A stretch of 64,000 nt of DNA from Spirulina subsalsa PCC 9445 (GTDB lineage: Bacteria; Cyanobacteriota; Cyanobacteriia; Cyanobacteriales; Spirulinaceae). The translations under genes and the position numbers were made by a program. A model generated the notes under the pieces. It was given only the letters and a program-made list of their open reading frames with translations, was not told the DNA's origin and ran no database searches. The DNA is taken from the NCBI RefSeq assembly GCF_000314005.1, contig NZ_JH980292.1:124001-188000 (forward strand), given 5' to 3'. How positions within the stretch are numbered: the first letter of the stretch is position 1; each line of letters opens with the position of its first letter. This document shows, one piece after another, positions 27,779-36,651 of this stretch.

Positions 27779-28606
27779 CAACCAGACGACCTGAATGATA
27801 TACCTTCACTTTTCAGATACAACATCATTAGGGTTAAAAAACCCAGTGTATAAATCCAAGGTCGGGGTTAAAAGCAACTGGCAGGTTAATCACCTTAAGG
27901 ATTGATTGAGATGCAATCTCTATTAACGGACATCGTAGCAGTCCACTGGGGGACTCTGAAAACGAGGCTATGAAGACTCTCCCTCTTGGAGGTTTCCTCT
28001 CACGTTCTTCGTTTTCTTTTTCCTCCTTCTACTGTTCTACTTCTCTGTTCTAAATCTACCGCACTTCAGCTATTGGTTTTATGAAAACCCTATTTCCAGC
28101 AAACCCCACCCTAGGATTATGAGCCATAGGATTGTGAGCCATTTGCTAGAAATCTAGCTGATCAATAAACAAACACAGACAAATAAACAAGACAAACAAA
28201 ACAAGTCACGAGGAAACCAAAAATGTGAGGGAGAGGATTATTCAGTTGTATTCAACCTAATCGGAACTCCTAACGAGTAGAACCTCATTCCGGGAACAAC
28301 TGACCAAGTAACAACTTTGGGATCAATGTTAACTTAAGTTAAAGTCCTGAGTGGAAACAAGTATTGAACATTAAGCTTTCAAACTTGAACCCCTAACTTC
28401 AACTCTTAATAAGTTGACTTGAGCAATTTTATAAATTGAACAGGTTCTAATAAAACAGATGGAGTGGAGTTCTGTACTTTACTCGAACAAGTCGTTAAAC
28501 AAGTCATCTAAACAAGCTGTTAGCTAAACAAGCTGTTAGCCAAACAAATCGTTAGAAGAAGATGTTTAGAAGAAGATGTTTGGATGTTTACCAGATTTTG
28601 AGCGGG

Positions 28607-28669
28607 GGACACAAGCTCAATCCAATCTGATGGTTTTCCGGTTTCGAGGGTTCTGTCCTCGTTGTGTCC
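28607..28669. other. Nested hairpin (candidate structured RNA)
   Basis: GGACACAA (28607-28614) pairs with TTGTGTCC (28662-28669). Directly inside the right arm, CGAGG (28645-28649) pairs with CCTCG (28657-28661) around a 7-nt loop, giving a coaxial two-helix shape. No family is recognised. Confidence 0.4.
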
Positions 28670-28742
28670 ACTATTAAACTATCATTTTCGATGCAAAAAG
28701 ATCAATCTCTGGAGCAAAAACGTTACACTTGTTCATAAACGA

Positions 28743-28786
28743 GCGAGAAGAGAGGTTAGATAGAACACCCTGCCCTCTCTTCTCGC
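28743..28786 (-). terminator. 13-bp perfect stem downstream of gpmI
   Basis: GCGAGAAGAGAGG (28743-28755) is exactly complementary to CCTCTCTTCTCGC (28774-28786) across an 18-nt loop, starting 15 bp beyond the gpmI stop on the minus strand. It is a probable transcript end or 3' stabiliser. A U-tract is weak. Confidence 0.6.
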
Positions 28787-28800
28787 CTGCACGAATCACC

Positions 28801-30399
28801 TTATAACCCAACTTTTACCGGGCTGCGGTTGGGACGAACTTCAAACCCAACGGGTTGAAACAAGGAACGTCCGGTCATCTCGGGGGGTTGGGGGAGTTGC
28901 AAAATTTCCAAGATGGTGGGGGCGATGTCGCACAAGCGGCCATCATCTCGTAACTGGACTTCGGTGCCGTGACCGGGGATTTTCAGTTTTTCCCCTTCGA
29001 CTAAAATTAAGGGGACGGGGTTGGTGGTGTGGGCAGTCCAAGGTTTATGATCCTCGGTCCACATATACTCGGCATTGCCATGATCGGCGGTAATTAGCAC
29101 GGTGCCGCCCATTTTGCTGATGGAGGCTAATAACTGCCCTAAACACCGATCGACCGTTTCAATGGCTTGGATGGCGGCCTCTATGTTCCCGGTATGGCCG
29201 ACCATATCGGGGTTAGCATAGTTCATGATCACCAGATGATAAATCCCCTTCTCAATGGCCCCACAGGCTAAGTCGGTGACTTTTTGGGCGGACATGGCGG
29301 GTTCTTGATCATAGGTGGGAACCCGAGGACTGGGGATTAATTCCCGATCTTCGCCCGGAAAAGGTTGCTCTAAACCGCCATTAAAAAAGTAGGTGACATG
29401 GGGGTACTTTTCGGTTTCGGCGGTGCGGAGTTGTCGCATTCCCTGGGCGGCAATGACTTCCCCGAGGATGTTTTTCAGGTTTTGGGGTTCAAAGGCGACG
29501 GGGACGGGGAGGGTGGCATCGTATTGAGTGAAGGTGGCAAAGAAGAGGGGATCAAGGCGATCGCGATCAAAGCCATCAAAATCCTCAGAAACAAAAGCCG
29601 TCGTTAATTGTCGGGAGCGGTCGGGGCGGAAATTAAAGAAAATCACCCCATCCCCGGCTTCCACAGCCCCGGAAGTAATGCGAGTGGGGGGGATAAACTC
29701 ATCGGTGATCTCCTGATCATAGTAGCTTTGGATCACCTCTACGGCCGTCCGCCCATCCCCTGTCCCATCTTGGGTTAGGGTGTCGTAGGCCTTTTCGGTA
29801 CGGTCCCAACGGCGATCGCGATCCATGGCATAATAACGCCCGATCATCGTAGCAATGCGACCGACCCCTATTTTGTTAATATGCGCTTGGACCTGACGTA
29901 GCGAGTTAATCCCCTCAGTGGTTTTCGTGTCTCGACCATCCATAAAGGCATGAACACAGACCTCTTTTAACCCTTGGGACTTCGCCAAGTCCAGTAAACC
30001 CAATAAATGGGACAGGTGGGAGTGAACCCCCCCTTCTGAACAGAGTCCAAATAGATGTAACTTTCCCCCAGTAGAACGGACTTGTTGGCAAATTTCCACA
30101 AGCACTGGATTTTGGAGCAGGGTTCCATCCTCTACTGCATCAGAAATCCGCACTAACTCTTGCGGCACGACTCGTCCTGCGCCTAAATTCAGATGACCCA
30201 CTTCAGAGTTCCCCATTTGACCTTCGGGTAAACCTACATCCTTGCCTGAAGTGCGAATGAGAGTTCTGGGATACGCTTCCCATAAACTATCCATAACAGG
30301 GGTTTTTGCTTCACGGATTGCATTCCCATCCTGACTTTCTCGATAACCCCAGCCATCTAAGATGACTAGCACCGCAGGAGATACTGGTGCTTGTGTCAT
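28801..30399 (-). CDS. gpmI: 2,3-bisphosphoglycerate-independent phosphoglycerate mutase
   Basis: 532 residues from the ATG at 30399 (MTQAPVSPAVLVILDGWGY). The ATG at 30420 would add seven residues. It interconverts 3- and 2-phosphoglycerate in glycolysis via an alkaline-phosphatase-like phosphoserine mechanism. Metal and catalytic motifs are visible: LDGWGYRE at the start, the serine nucleophile in GQMGNSEVGHLNLGAGR, HAFMDGRDT, NFRPDRSRQLT, MNYANPDMVGHTG and TADHGNAEYM. The length is normal for the family. It has a strong hairpin terminator downstream. Confidence 0.96.
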   Translation of the reverse strand: MTQAPVSPAVLVILDGWGYRESQDGNAIREAKTPVMDSLWEAYPRTLIRTSGKDVGLPEGQMGNSEVGHLNLGAGRVVPQELVRISDAVEDGTLLQNPVLVEICQQVRSTGGKLHLFGLCSEGGVHSHLSHLLGLLDLAKSQGLKEVCVHAFMDGRDTKTTEGINSLRQVQAHINKIGVGRIATMIGRYYAMDRDRRWDRTEKAYDTLTQDGTGDGRTAVEVIQSYYDQEITDEFIPPTRITSGAVEAGDGVIFFNFRPDRSRQLTTAFVSEDFDGFDRDRLDPLFFATFTQYDATLPVPVAFEPQNLKNILGEVIAAQGMRQLRTAETEKYPHVTYFFNGGLEQPFPGEDRELIPSPRVPTYDQEPAMSAQKVTDLACGAIEKGIYHLVIMNYANPDMVGHTGNIEAAIQAIETVDRCLGQLLASISKMGGTVLITADHGNAEYMWTEDHKPWTAHTTNPVPLILVEGEKLKIPGHGTEVQLRDDGRLCDIAPTILEILQLPQPPEMTGRSLFQPVGFEVRPNRSPVKVGL

Positions 30400-30534
30400 A
30401 GTTGTTACCTTAATATTCATCTCTTACCGACATGATAATACCATGACCTCGGAAAGCGGTTGAAGTTTAAGTAAAGATTTAAGCTACCCCCCACAGAGCA
30501 GAGAGGAAAGGGACAAGTGAACAGCCGAAAAAGC

Positions 30535-31872
30535 TTAATCCGTTGAGTGGTAAAACTTCATTTCTTGCCCTATTTCCTCCCTCATCCTCTGTCGTAAAGA
30601 CCAAGGGAGTAAGACCTCACAAAAGGGGCGCCAAGCGCGTAAACGCTGGATAACATTGATATCTCCTGCACGATACCAAGCGCAATAGTAGGCATCTTGG
30701 GGAGAACGTTGGTCTAGAATTAACCTTAAAGCGACCTGTTGTTCTGGGTTTAATTCTTGCTGGATCAGTATTTTTACTTGCTCCCATTCCACGGGTTTAA
30801 ACGTGGGGTGACGATGGGTTTGTTGGACATAACGATCATGAAAATCTCGTTCAAAACGCAACAGTAACCGGGTTTTTTGGGCATAAAAATCAAATCCCCA
30901 AGCTTCATCAAGGGCTTGAGTAATAATATCCGGTGTGGGGAGAGTTTGACCTTGCCAAGCTTGGGCAAGACTAGGGGGAATCCGTTCATCCTGCCAAGTT
31001 ACCGCTTGGATTTCTAGCACCCGATCTAAGCGGTAATTATAGAAGGAGTCCTGCAAGTCTGGAGACTGGCCATAGGTGCAAAGATAAACAGCACGACGGA
31101 CATAATACAGACTAAGGGGGTAAACAATGGGCTGTACTATCTCATTTTGTCGCGCACTTTTGTAGGTGAGAATCAGGGGCGGAATGGGGTCTTTTAACCA
31201 GATTTCTCTCAGGGTATAGTGCCAGTCTTCCACCCGGTCTAATTGCTGTTTAGGTACGATATAGTCTACATCGAGAACGAAACGGGGATAGTGATTGAGA
31301 GGTGTTTTGAAGGTATCGGCGATCGCACCTAAATCAATATTCAACAAAGGTAAACGGCTAGAATCTTCCTCAGATAAGGGATACAGGGGAAACTCCGTCA
31401 CCCGATGATAGGCAAAATTATAGTATTCTACCCATCCCAACTCCCTGAGAATCTGTAAGTCTCCCTGTAAGGAACGACGAGTTAAGGCAAATAAGCGCCG
31501 TTGTAATAGTTTATCCAATTCTGGGGTTGGGATAGGCGTATGCTGTTGTAAAGACTCTCGCCAAATTTGTTCGGAGTAGTGAGACTCAGAAAATAACCAT
31601 TGTGCAGTGGTTTTTAGGCAAGCACAACAGTCATCATGAGCGGTGGGAACGATATCCCCAGTGGGATGAGTTGGCGAAAAAAAAGCCTTTCGCCAATCGG
31701 CTAAGGTAAAAGCCGAGGGTAATTCTAGTTTAACATTTTCTTCGCCATATAAGGTCTTGAGCCACACCCATAAACGAATGGCACGCAGCAAATTTTGCTT
31801 TAAAGACCCTCGGGCTAACCATTGTAGCAGTTCAATTTTAGGATCTAAGTTGAAGTTCGATAGAGAAGTCAT
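30535..31872 (-). CDS. TIGR03985-family CRISPR-associated WYL-like protein (probable)
   Basis: 445 residues from the ATG at 31872. A GTG one codon upstream is possible. The N-terminus LLQWLARGSLKQNLLRAIRLWVWLKTLYG, ADWRKAFFSPTHP, HDDCCACLKTTAQWLF and the C-terminal WYL-like region (YPLSLYYVRRAVYLCTYG, YNYRLDRVLEIQAVTW) fit my recollection of the cyanobacterial TIGR03985 family, found beside CRISPR-Cas loci and proposed to be regulatory. No cas gene is adjacent, and the nearest CRISPR repeat is 12.5 kb away. An inverted repeat in the upstream divergent region could be its operator. The family name is from memory, while the WYL-type layout is visible. Confidence 0.7.
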   Translation of the reverse strand: MTSLSNFNLDPKIELLQWLARGSLKQNLLRAIRLWVWLKTLYGEENVKLELPSAFTLADWRKAFFSPTHPTGDIVPTAHDDCCACLKTTAQWLFSESHYSEQIWRESLQQHTPIPTPELDKLLQRRLFALTRRSLQGDLQILRELGWVEYYNFAYHRVTEFPLYPLSEEDSSRLPLLNIDLGAIADTFKTPLNHYPRFVLDVDYIVPKQQLDRVEDWHYTLREIWLKDPIPPLILTYKSARQNEIVQPIVYPLSLYYVRRAVYLCTYGQSPDLQDSFYNYRLDRVLEIQAVTWQDERIPPSLAQAWQGQTLPTPDIITQALDEAWGFDFYAQKTRLLLRFERDFHDRYVQQTHRHPTFKPVEWEQVKILIQQELNPEQQVALRLILDQRSPQDAYYCAWYRAGDINVIQRLRAWRPFCEVLLPWSLRQRMREEIGQEMKFYHSTD

Positions 31873-31973
31873 CACGGCTGAGACTATTGAGGTTCTCTGT
31901 TTATTGTACTGGGAAGGGGATCAAACCTTGGAAATGACTCTAGAACTCTAGTTTTGAAAATTTACATTTTTTA

Positions 31974-32007
31974 TTACACACGATTCAATACACTAACCGT
32001 TGTGTAA
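31974..32007. promoter_or_regulatory. Inverted repeat in divergent promoter region
   Basis: TTACACA (31974-31980) and TGTGTAA (32001-32007) are exact complements with centres about 27 bp apart, between the TIGR03985 gene and the divergent chemoreceptor gene. The spacing suits a dimeric regulator. WYL-type regulators often control their own promoter. Confidence 0.35.
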
Positions 32008-32121
32008 AGAAAAAACAAGGCGTTGAAGACTCAGATAAACTTTTATGAAAAATTTTGTTAATGGACAATCAAAACAGAAATAATAGGATAAGGCAATAAA
32101 ACTAGAAGATTGACAGAAACA

Positions 32122-33564
32122 ATGAAAATTAAACAGATTCTACCCATGAGTTTAAGCATCATAGGAATCTTAGTTCTAGCCAGTAGCTTATTAACTCAGA
32201 AAGTGAATTCAATGCTAGATGAAACCAATTTCTGGGTTGAGCATACTTATCAAGTGAAAGCGGAGTTAAAGCAACTTGAAAAGATATTAGTGGATGCTGA
32301 AACAGGACAGCGCGGCTATATCTATTCTGGAGATCCTACTTTTTTAAGACCTTATAACAACACGGTTAGCGTAATAGACGATCAGATTAAATTGTTATTC
32401 AACAAAGTCGCCGATACTCCAACTCAAATTGATAATTTACGAAATCTCAAGGTGTTATCTGACCAAAAAATGGAAGACTTGAAAGCCACAATTGAGTTAA
32501 AAAAATCTGGTCAAGAGGAAATATTGAAGCAATGGGTAACATCTGGTCGAGGAATGCAAATCATGGATCAAGTTCGCGAACAAATTGATATCATGTTTGT
32601 TGAACAAAACAATCTTTTAGAACAAAGAAAAGATTCTGTTGAGCGAGTAAAAAATATTCATTTATGGATCAATTGGGGTGGCTTTGCTATAATTATTTTA
32701 CTCAGCTTAACAACTTATGTTATTGTACATAATATTGTTTTGATTCCAGTCCAGTCTATTGTTAAAGCCATTAACAAATCCACTCAAGAAATTATGGTTA
32801 CAGTGCAGAATCATGAAACCCAAATTTCTGCACAAGCTGGGGCTGTAAATCAAACTACAGCAACAATGGATGAACTGGGAACATCTTTTCAAAATGCCTT
32901 TGCTCAAGTCGCGAATAGTTCTCAGTCTGCTACCCAAGCTTTAGCCACTTCAGAGAATGGCAATCAAACGGTTCAGGAAACCCTAGCGGGAATGCACAAT
33001 TTAAGTGGTCGCATGAATGGTATTTCTGAACAGATTAATTTATTAGCAAATCAAGCGGGTCAAATCGGTACAATTGCGGGTTTAGTGGGAACTTTAGCCA
33101 ATCAAACCAATATGTTAGCGTTAAACTCTGCGGTGGAAGCGGTGAGAGCAGGCGAACATGGTAAAGGCTTTACTGTTGTGTCGGCAGAAATTCGCAAACT
33201 GGCAGAACAAAGTAAACAATCCGCCGATAAAATTAATACATTAGTGGGAGATATTAACCAAGCCATTCATCAAACGGTGTTTAGTAGTGAAAATGGTAAA
33301 ATGGCTGTGGCTGAAAGTGTAGTTATTGTGGGCAAAACAGCTTCCGCGTTTGAGGGAATTAATGATGCTATTGCTAATGTAGTTGACAATAGCCAACAGG
33401 TGACAGTGAATATTCAACAGCAGAATGTGGCAATTCAGCAAGTTGTGGAAGCGATGAACTCAATTAAAGAGACTTCTTATTCCATTGTGGCTGGAATTAC
33501 CCAAACGAAATCTGAGGTAGATCGTCTGAAAGAAATTGCGGTTCAATTACAACAAATGATCTAG
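32122..33564 (+). CDS. Methyl-accepting chemotaxis protein with CHASE3 sensor
   Basis: 480 residues from the ATG at 32122. A TTG at 32110 is an alternative. TM1 ([18 protein letters not shown]) and TM2 ([23 protein letters not shown] near residue 190) flank a helical CHASE3 domain with its signature [16 protein letters not shown]. The cytoplasmic signalling hairpin carries [21 protein letters not shown] and [13 protein letters not shown] is poorly defined. Cyanobacterial receptors of this type act through CheA-like kinases in phototaxis or chemotaxis. No che genes are nearby. Confidence 0.88.
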   Translation: MKIKQILPMSLSIIGILVLASSLLTQKVNSMLDETNFWVEHTYQVKAELKQLEKILVDAETGQRGYIYSGDPTFLRPYNNTVSVIDDQIKLLFNKVADTPTQIDNLRNLKVLSDQKMEDLKATIELKKSGQEEILKQWVTSGRGMQIMDQVREQIDIMFVEQNNLLEQRKDSVERVKNIHLWINWGGFAIIILLSLTTYVIVHNIVLIPVQSIVKAINKSTQEIMVTVQNHETQISAQAGAVNQTTATMDELGTSFQNAFAQVANSSQSATQALATSENGNQTVQETLAGMHNLSGRMNGISEQINLLANQAGQIGTIAGLVGTLANQTNMLALNSAVEAVRAGEHGKGFTVVSAEIRKLAEQSKQSADKINTLVGDINQAIHQTVFSSENGKMAVAESVVIVGKTASAFEGINDAIANVVDNSQQVTVNIQQQNVAIQQVVEAMNSIKETSYSIVAGITQTKSEVDRLKEIAVQLQQMI

Positions 33565-33712
33565 GATTTTTCTTGAAGTTAAAAATAGGTCTAGGGTGCA
33601 TCAAATTAGAGTCATATTAACTCTATGTATGAATATTTTTTACAAAACCTTGACGTAGTTAGTCAAATAATATTAGTTTTTTGACAATATTTTAGTGGGT
33701 ACTGAAAAAGTC

Positions 33713-34003
33713 ATGATTGTTACTTGTGTTTATGTCTGGGTTAAGCCGGAAAATGTAGAGGATTTTATTCAAGCCACGAAGATCAATCACGAAAACTCGA
33801 TTCAAGAACCCGAGAATAGACGTTTTGATATTTTGCAAGATCCCCAAGATCCAACGGCGTTTATATTGTATGAAGCCTATGCCAGTGAAGCGGGTGCGGT
33901 GGCTCATAAACAAACGGAACATTATTTAACGTGGCGGAAAACAGTAGAACCTTGGATGGCGAAGGCGCGTCAAGGGATTCCCTATACAGTGATTGCACCT
34001 TAA
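33713..34003 (+). CDS. Antibiotic biosynthesis monooxygenase (ABM) domain protein
   Basis: 96 residues from the ATG at 33713 (MIVTCVYVWVKPENVEDF). A GTG at 33695 is possible. It is a single ferredoxin-like ABM domain: YVWVKPENVEDFIQAT, HENSIQEPENRRFDILQD and FILYEAYASEAGAVAHKQTEHY follow the LsrG/YgiN pattern, including the conserved His in the EHY motif. The family acts as cofactor-independent oxygenases or isomerases on small metabolites. The stop lies 4 bp before the Fe-alcohol dehydrogenase start, so the two form an operon. Confidence 0.85.
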   Translation: MIVTCVYVWVKPENVEDFIQATKINHENSIQEPENRRFDILQDPQDPTAFILYEAYASEAGAVAHKQTEHYLTWRKTVEPWMAKARQGIPYTVIAP

Positions 34004-34007
34004 ACCG

Positions 34008-35198
34008 ATGATGAATCCTTTTAATTTTGCTAAAGTTCCTCCCCTCTATTTGGGACAGGGGAAACTGCAATTGTTGCCCCAGTTGATGCAGTCTTATGGC
34101 AGGGGGGAATCCTTGCGGGTGTTGTGGGTGACAGGGAAAAGTTCTCTGCAAAAATCGGGTCAGGAGGCAAGAGTTGAAAGCTTGTTGGGGCAAGGAGGGG
34201 AGGTGGTGGGGCGGGTGTTTTGTGAACAAGAACCCACCACCGAATGGATTGATCACTGCTGCGAAACCTACCGCCCCCAACAGATTAATCTTGTCGTCGG
34301 CATTGGGGGAGGGAGTGTGATTGATGCGGGAAAAGCCATTTCTGCTATGTTGCCCCATGAGAATTCAATTTTTGATCATCTTGAAGGGGTGGGCAAGGGC
34401 ATCCCCCACAGTGGGATAAAAGTCCCCTATCTCGCCATTCCCACCACCTCCGGCACAGGGAGCGAGGCGACGAAAAACGCCGTGATTAGTCAGGTTGGCC
34501 CCCAAGGGTATAAGAAATCCTTGCGTCACGATCATTTGATTCCCGATGGGGTGATTATTGATGGGGATTTGTTGACCTCCTGCCCACCTGAAATTACGGC
34601 CTCTTGTGGGATGGATGCCTTTACCCAACTCTTGGAACCCTATCTTTCCCCTACCGCTTCCCCCCTCAGTGATGTTTTGGCCTGGAGTGGTCTTAAAATC
34701 ATCTCCCGTAACCTCCTCAAGGCTTGTGGAGAGGGCGCCCAAGATCCCCAAGTGCGGGAAAGCATGGCCTATGCTTCCTTTCTCTCTGGTGTCGCCTTGG
34801 CGAATGCTGGATTGGGGATTGTTCACGCCCTCGCCTCTCCCCTCGGTGGGTATTTCCCCATTCCCCACGGTGTCATCTGTGGCACTTTGATGGCGGCGGC
34901 GGTACGGGTGAACTGGCAAGCTCTGCAAAACCGGGATCCCCATCATCCGGCGGTGGGGAAAATGGTCCAATTGGGGCAGTGGATGAGTCAGGAGGAGGGC
35001 AAATCTCCGGGCTATTACGGTGATTTTTTAGTGCAAGAATTAGAAAACTGGACAGAACAGTTAAAAATCCCCCGTTTAGGTGAATATGGTGTCACAGAAG
35101 GGGATTTAGGGCGAATTTTAGCCCAAACCACTAACCGCAATAATCCCATTGCCCTAAATTTTGGAGAAATTCAGGAATTGTTACAAGCGCGCTTGTAG
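34008..35198 (+). CDS. Iron-containing alcohol dehydrogenase
   Basis: 396 residues from the ATG at 34008; the next ATG at 34011 is equally good. Group III metal-dependent ADH signatures are NLVVGIGGGSVIDAGKAISAM for NAD(P) binding, PTTSGTGSEATKNAVI, CGMDAFTQLLEPYLSP and the metal-site HALASPLGGYFPIPHGVICG. It reduces an aldehyde or ketone, or oxidises an alcohol, with an unknown substrate. Translational coupling with the ABM protein suggests both handle the same metabolite. Confidence 0.9.
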   Translation: MMNPFNFAKVPPLYLGQGKLQLLPQLMQSYGRGESLRVLWVTGKSSLQKSGQEARVESLLGQGGEVVGRVFCEQEPTTEWIDHCCETYRPQQINLVVGIGGGSVIDAGKAISAMLPHENSIFDHLEGVGKGIPHSGIKVPYLAIPTTSGTGSEATKNAVISQVGPQGYKKSLRHDHLIPDGVIIDGDLLTSCPPEITASCGMDAFTQLLEPYLSPTASPLSDVLAWSGLKIISRNLLKACGEGAQDPQVRESMAYASFLSGVALANAGLGIVHALASPLGGYFPIPHGVICGTLMAAAVRVNWQALQNRDPHHPAVGKMVQLGQWMSQEEGKSPGYYGDFLVQELENWTEQLKIPRLGEYGVTEGDLGRILAQTTNRNNPIALNFGEIQELLQARL

Positions 35199-35206
35199 AT
35201 CCAAGA

Positions 35207-35250
35207 GGTTTGGGGAGACTTCACCCCCTGTAAGTTCCCCAAACCCTTTT
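35207..35250 (+). terminator. Intrinsic terminator of the ABM-ADH operon
   Basis: GGTTTGGGGA (35207-35216) pairs perfectly with TCCCCAAACC (35236-35245) and is followed by CTTTT. It begins 9 bp after the dehydrogenase stop. Confidence 0.8.
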
Positions 35251-35736
35251 GCCGTCTAGCATTAAGGTAATTCGGGAAACAATGTTAGAAAAAAGTTATT
35301 AAAAAATGTTGCCGATACTTGATTTACTTGCTAAAGTGTGCATAGAACAAAATTCTGGTTAACCTTTCCGACAGAAGGCTGCGCCAACACATTAAGGAGG
35401 TATGTTCAAAATGTTCCTTTCCTTCGTTATCACTTACGGGTTTCTCTTCTGAGTTCGACTGTTCTGAACCTAGAGCAGTTTTGAACCCAACCCCGTATTT
35501 ACTCAGGATGTCCGAACAAGACCTGAATATACGGCCGAGTGGCACTGCTGCCGTGAGGGATTACTCGGTTCGCTAAACACTATCCTTTACCCAACACGAG
35601 AACCGGATTCCCTTTCAACGCAGCCATCACATAGGTTCTGATAACCTCTTGACCTAGTTTTTTCAACTGGGGAGTAATGGTGTGCCATTACGCCAACCAG
35701 AGGCATACAGAACGCATTAATTGGAGGTTTTCCACC
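35251..35736 (+). promoter_or_regulatory. Long leader upstream of the SDR gene, with hairpins
   Basis: About 490 bp with no gene. CCGAGT and ACTCGG (35533-35568) enclose GGCACTGCTGCC, a second small stem. Close to the gene, GTAATGG-TGTG-CCATTAC forms a perfect 7-bp hairpin about 48 nt before the start codon. A ribosome-binding site TTGGAGG precedes the ATG at 35737. No known riboswitch consensus is recognised. Confidence 0.35.
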
Positions 35737-36555
35737 ATGAAACATTTGCAGAATAAAGTCGCTCTCATCACGGGGGCATCTCGGGGTATTGGGCGCGCTA
35801 TTGCCCTTGAACTGGCACGTTGCGGGGTAAAACGTATCTTGTTAGTTGCCCGTAGTCGTCAAAAATTAACCGAAGTCGCCCAAGAAATCGAGGCTTTGGG
35901 CGTGGAGGCCATGACCTTGGCTTTGGATCTCACGGAAACTCAGGCCGTGGACATTGCCATTGCGCGGGCTTGGCGCAACTATGGACCGATTCATATCTTG
36001 ATTAACTGTGCTGGTGTGGCCTATCAACAGTCCTTTTTGCGATCGCAACCCTCCCAAGTCCAGGCCGAATTTTCCCTCAACGTTTTGGGAACCTATTCCC
36101 TCACCCGTCTAATTGCCCGACGGATGGCCGCCTACCGTGAGGGAACTATCGTCAACGTATCCAGCTTGATGGGGAAAGTGGCCGCCCCCACCATGTCCAC
36201 CTATTCCGCCAGTAAATTCGCCCTGCTGGGTTTAACCCAGGCCCTACGCCAAGAACTCGCCCCCTATAATATTCGGGTGATGGCGCTCTTGCCCTCCCTG
36301 ACTGACACCGATATGGTGCGAGGAATGAAGTTATTCCGGGGACTCTCGCCCATGACACCGGAACAAGTGGCTAAAGGCTTAGTGAAAGGATTGCGCCAAA
36401 ACCGCGCCGAGATTGTAGTGGGGTGGCAAAGTCATCTGGCCCTTCTCTGTCAACGCTTTGCCCCTTGGGTTTTGGAGGGGGTGTTAAAAGTCAGCGCCCC
36501 TCCCCTGTTCCCCCAACGGCCTCCTGTGGCAGAATTGCCCTCTAGTTCCGTGTAA
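35737..36555 (+). CDS. SDR-family NAD(P)-dependent oxidoreductase
   Basis: 272 residues from the ATG at 35737, preceded by GGAGG. The longer frame from 35677 lacks a ribosome-binding site. A classical short-chain dehydrogenase: TGASRGIG cofactor motif (about 12-19), NCAGVAYQ, catalytic Ser in VNVSSLMG and YSASK. It resembles 3-oxoacyl-ACP reductase-like and sepiapterin-reductase-like SDRs. The extended C-terminus (about 25 residues after the core) is Pro-rich. The substrate cannot be told from sequence. Confidence 0.88.
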   Translation: MKHLQNKVALITGASRGIGRAIALELARCGVKRILLVARSRQKLTEVAQEIEALGVEAMTLALDLTETQAVDIAIARAWRNYGPIHILINCAGVAYQQSFLRSQPSQVQAEFSLNVLGTYSLTRLIARRMAAYREGTIVNVSSLMGKVAAPTMSTYSASKFALLGLTQALRQELAPYNIRVMALLPSLTDTDMVRGMKLFRGLSPMTPEQVAKGLVKGLRQNRAEIVVGWQSHLALLCQRFAPWVLEGVLKVSAPPLFPQRPPVAELPSSSV

Positions 36556-36651
36556 TCTCCATGAATTAACCCCATTCCCCCCCAAAACTCGCTAGGATAG
36601 AAGATCGGAAACTCGTCTGTTCCGACTCAATTTTTTCTGGGTATTCTTGTG

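Larger units (their letters stand above)
27573..28742. other. Large gene-free region, possible noncoding transcript
   Basis: About 1.2 kb with no credible protein gene on either strand. Contents from left to right are three 12-bp tandem copies of TCTATTTTTCGG (27665-27700), a promoter-like TTGTGA-18-TATAAT (27749-27778), a small GGGTT/AACCC hairpin (27831-27844), purine-rich unstructured stretches (28160-28230), short direct repeats (AACAAGCTGTTAGC twice near 28512-28541; AGAAGAAGATGTTT twice near 28554-28580) and a nested hairpin at 28607-28669. The rest shows no recognised RNA family; RNase P RNA, tmRNA, SRP and 6S signatures were looked for and not seen. Confidence 0.45.

Noticed and set aside
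27573-28742. RNase P RNA, tmRNA, SRP RNA or 6S RNA in the large gap
   Set aside because: The diagnostic core sequences (for example GAGGAAAGTCCGGGC of RNase P RNA) are absent.
34365-34970. 201-codon frame antisense to the iron alcohol dehydrogenase
   Set aside because: It is antisense to a well-conserved enzyme and shows the Gly/Arg/His-rich composition of a reversed GC-rich gene.
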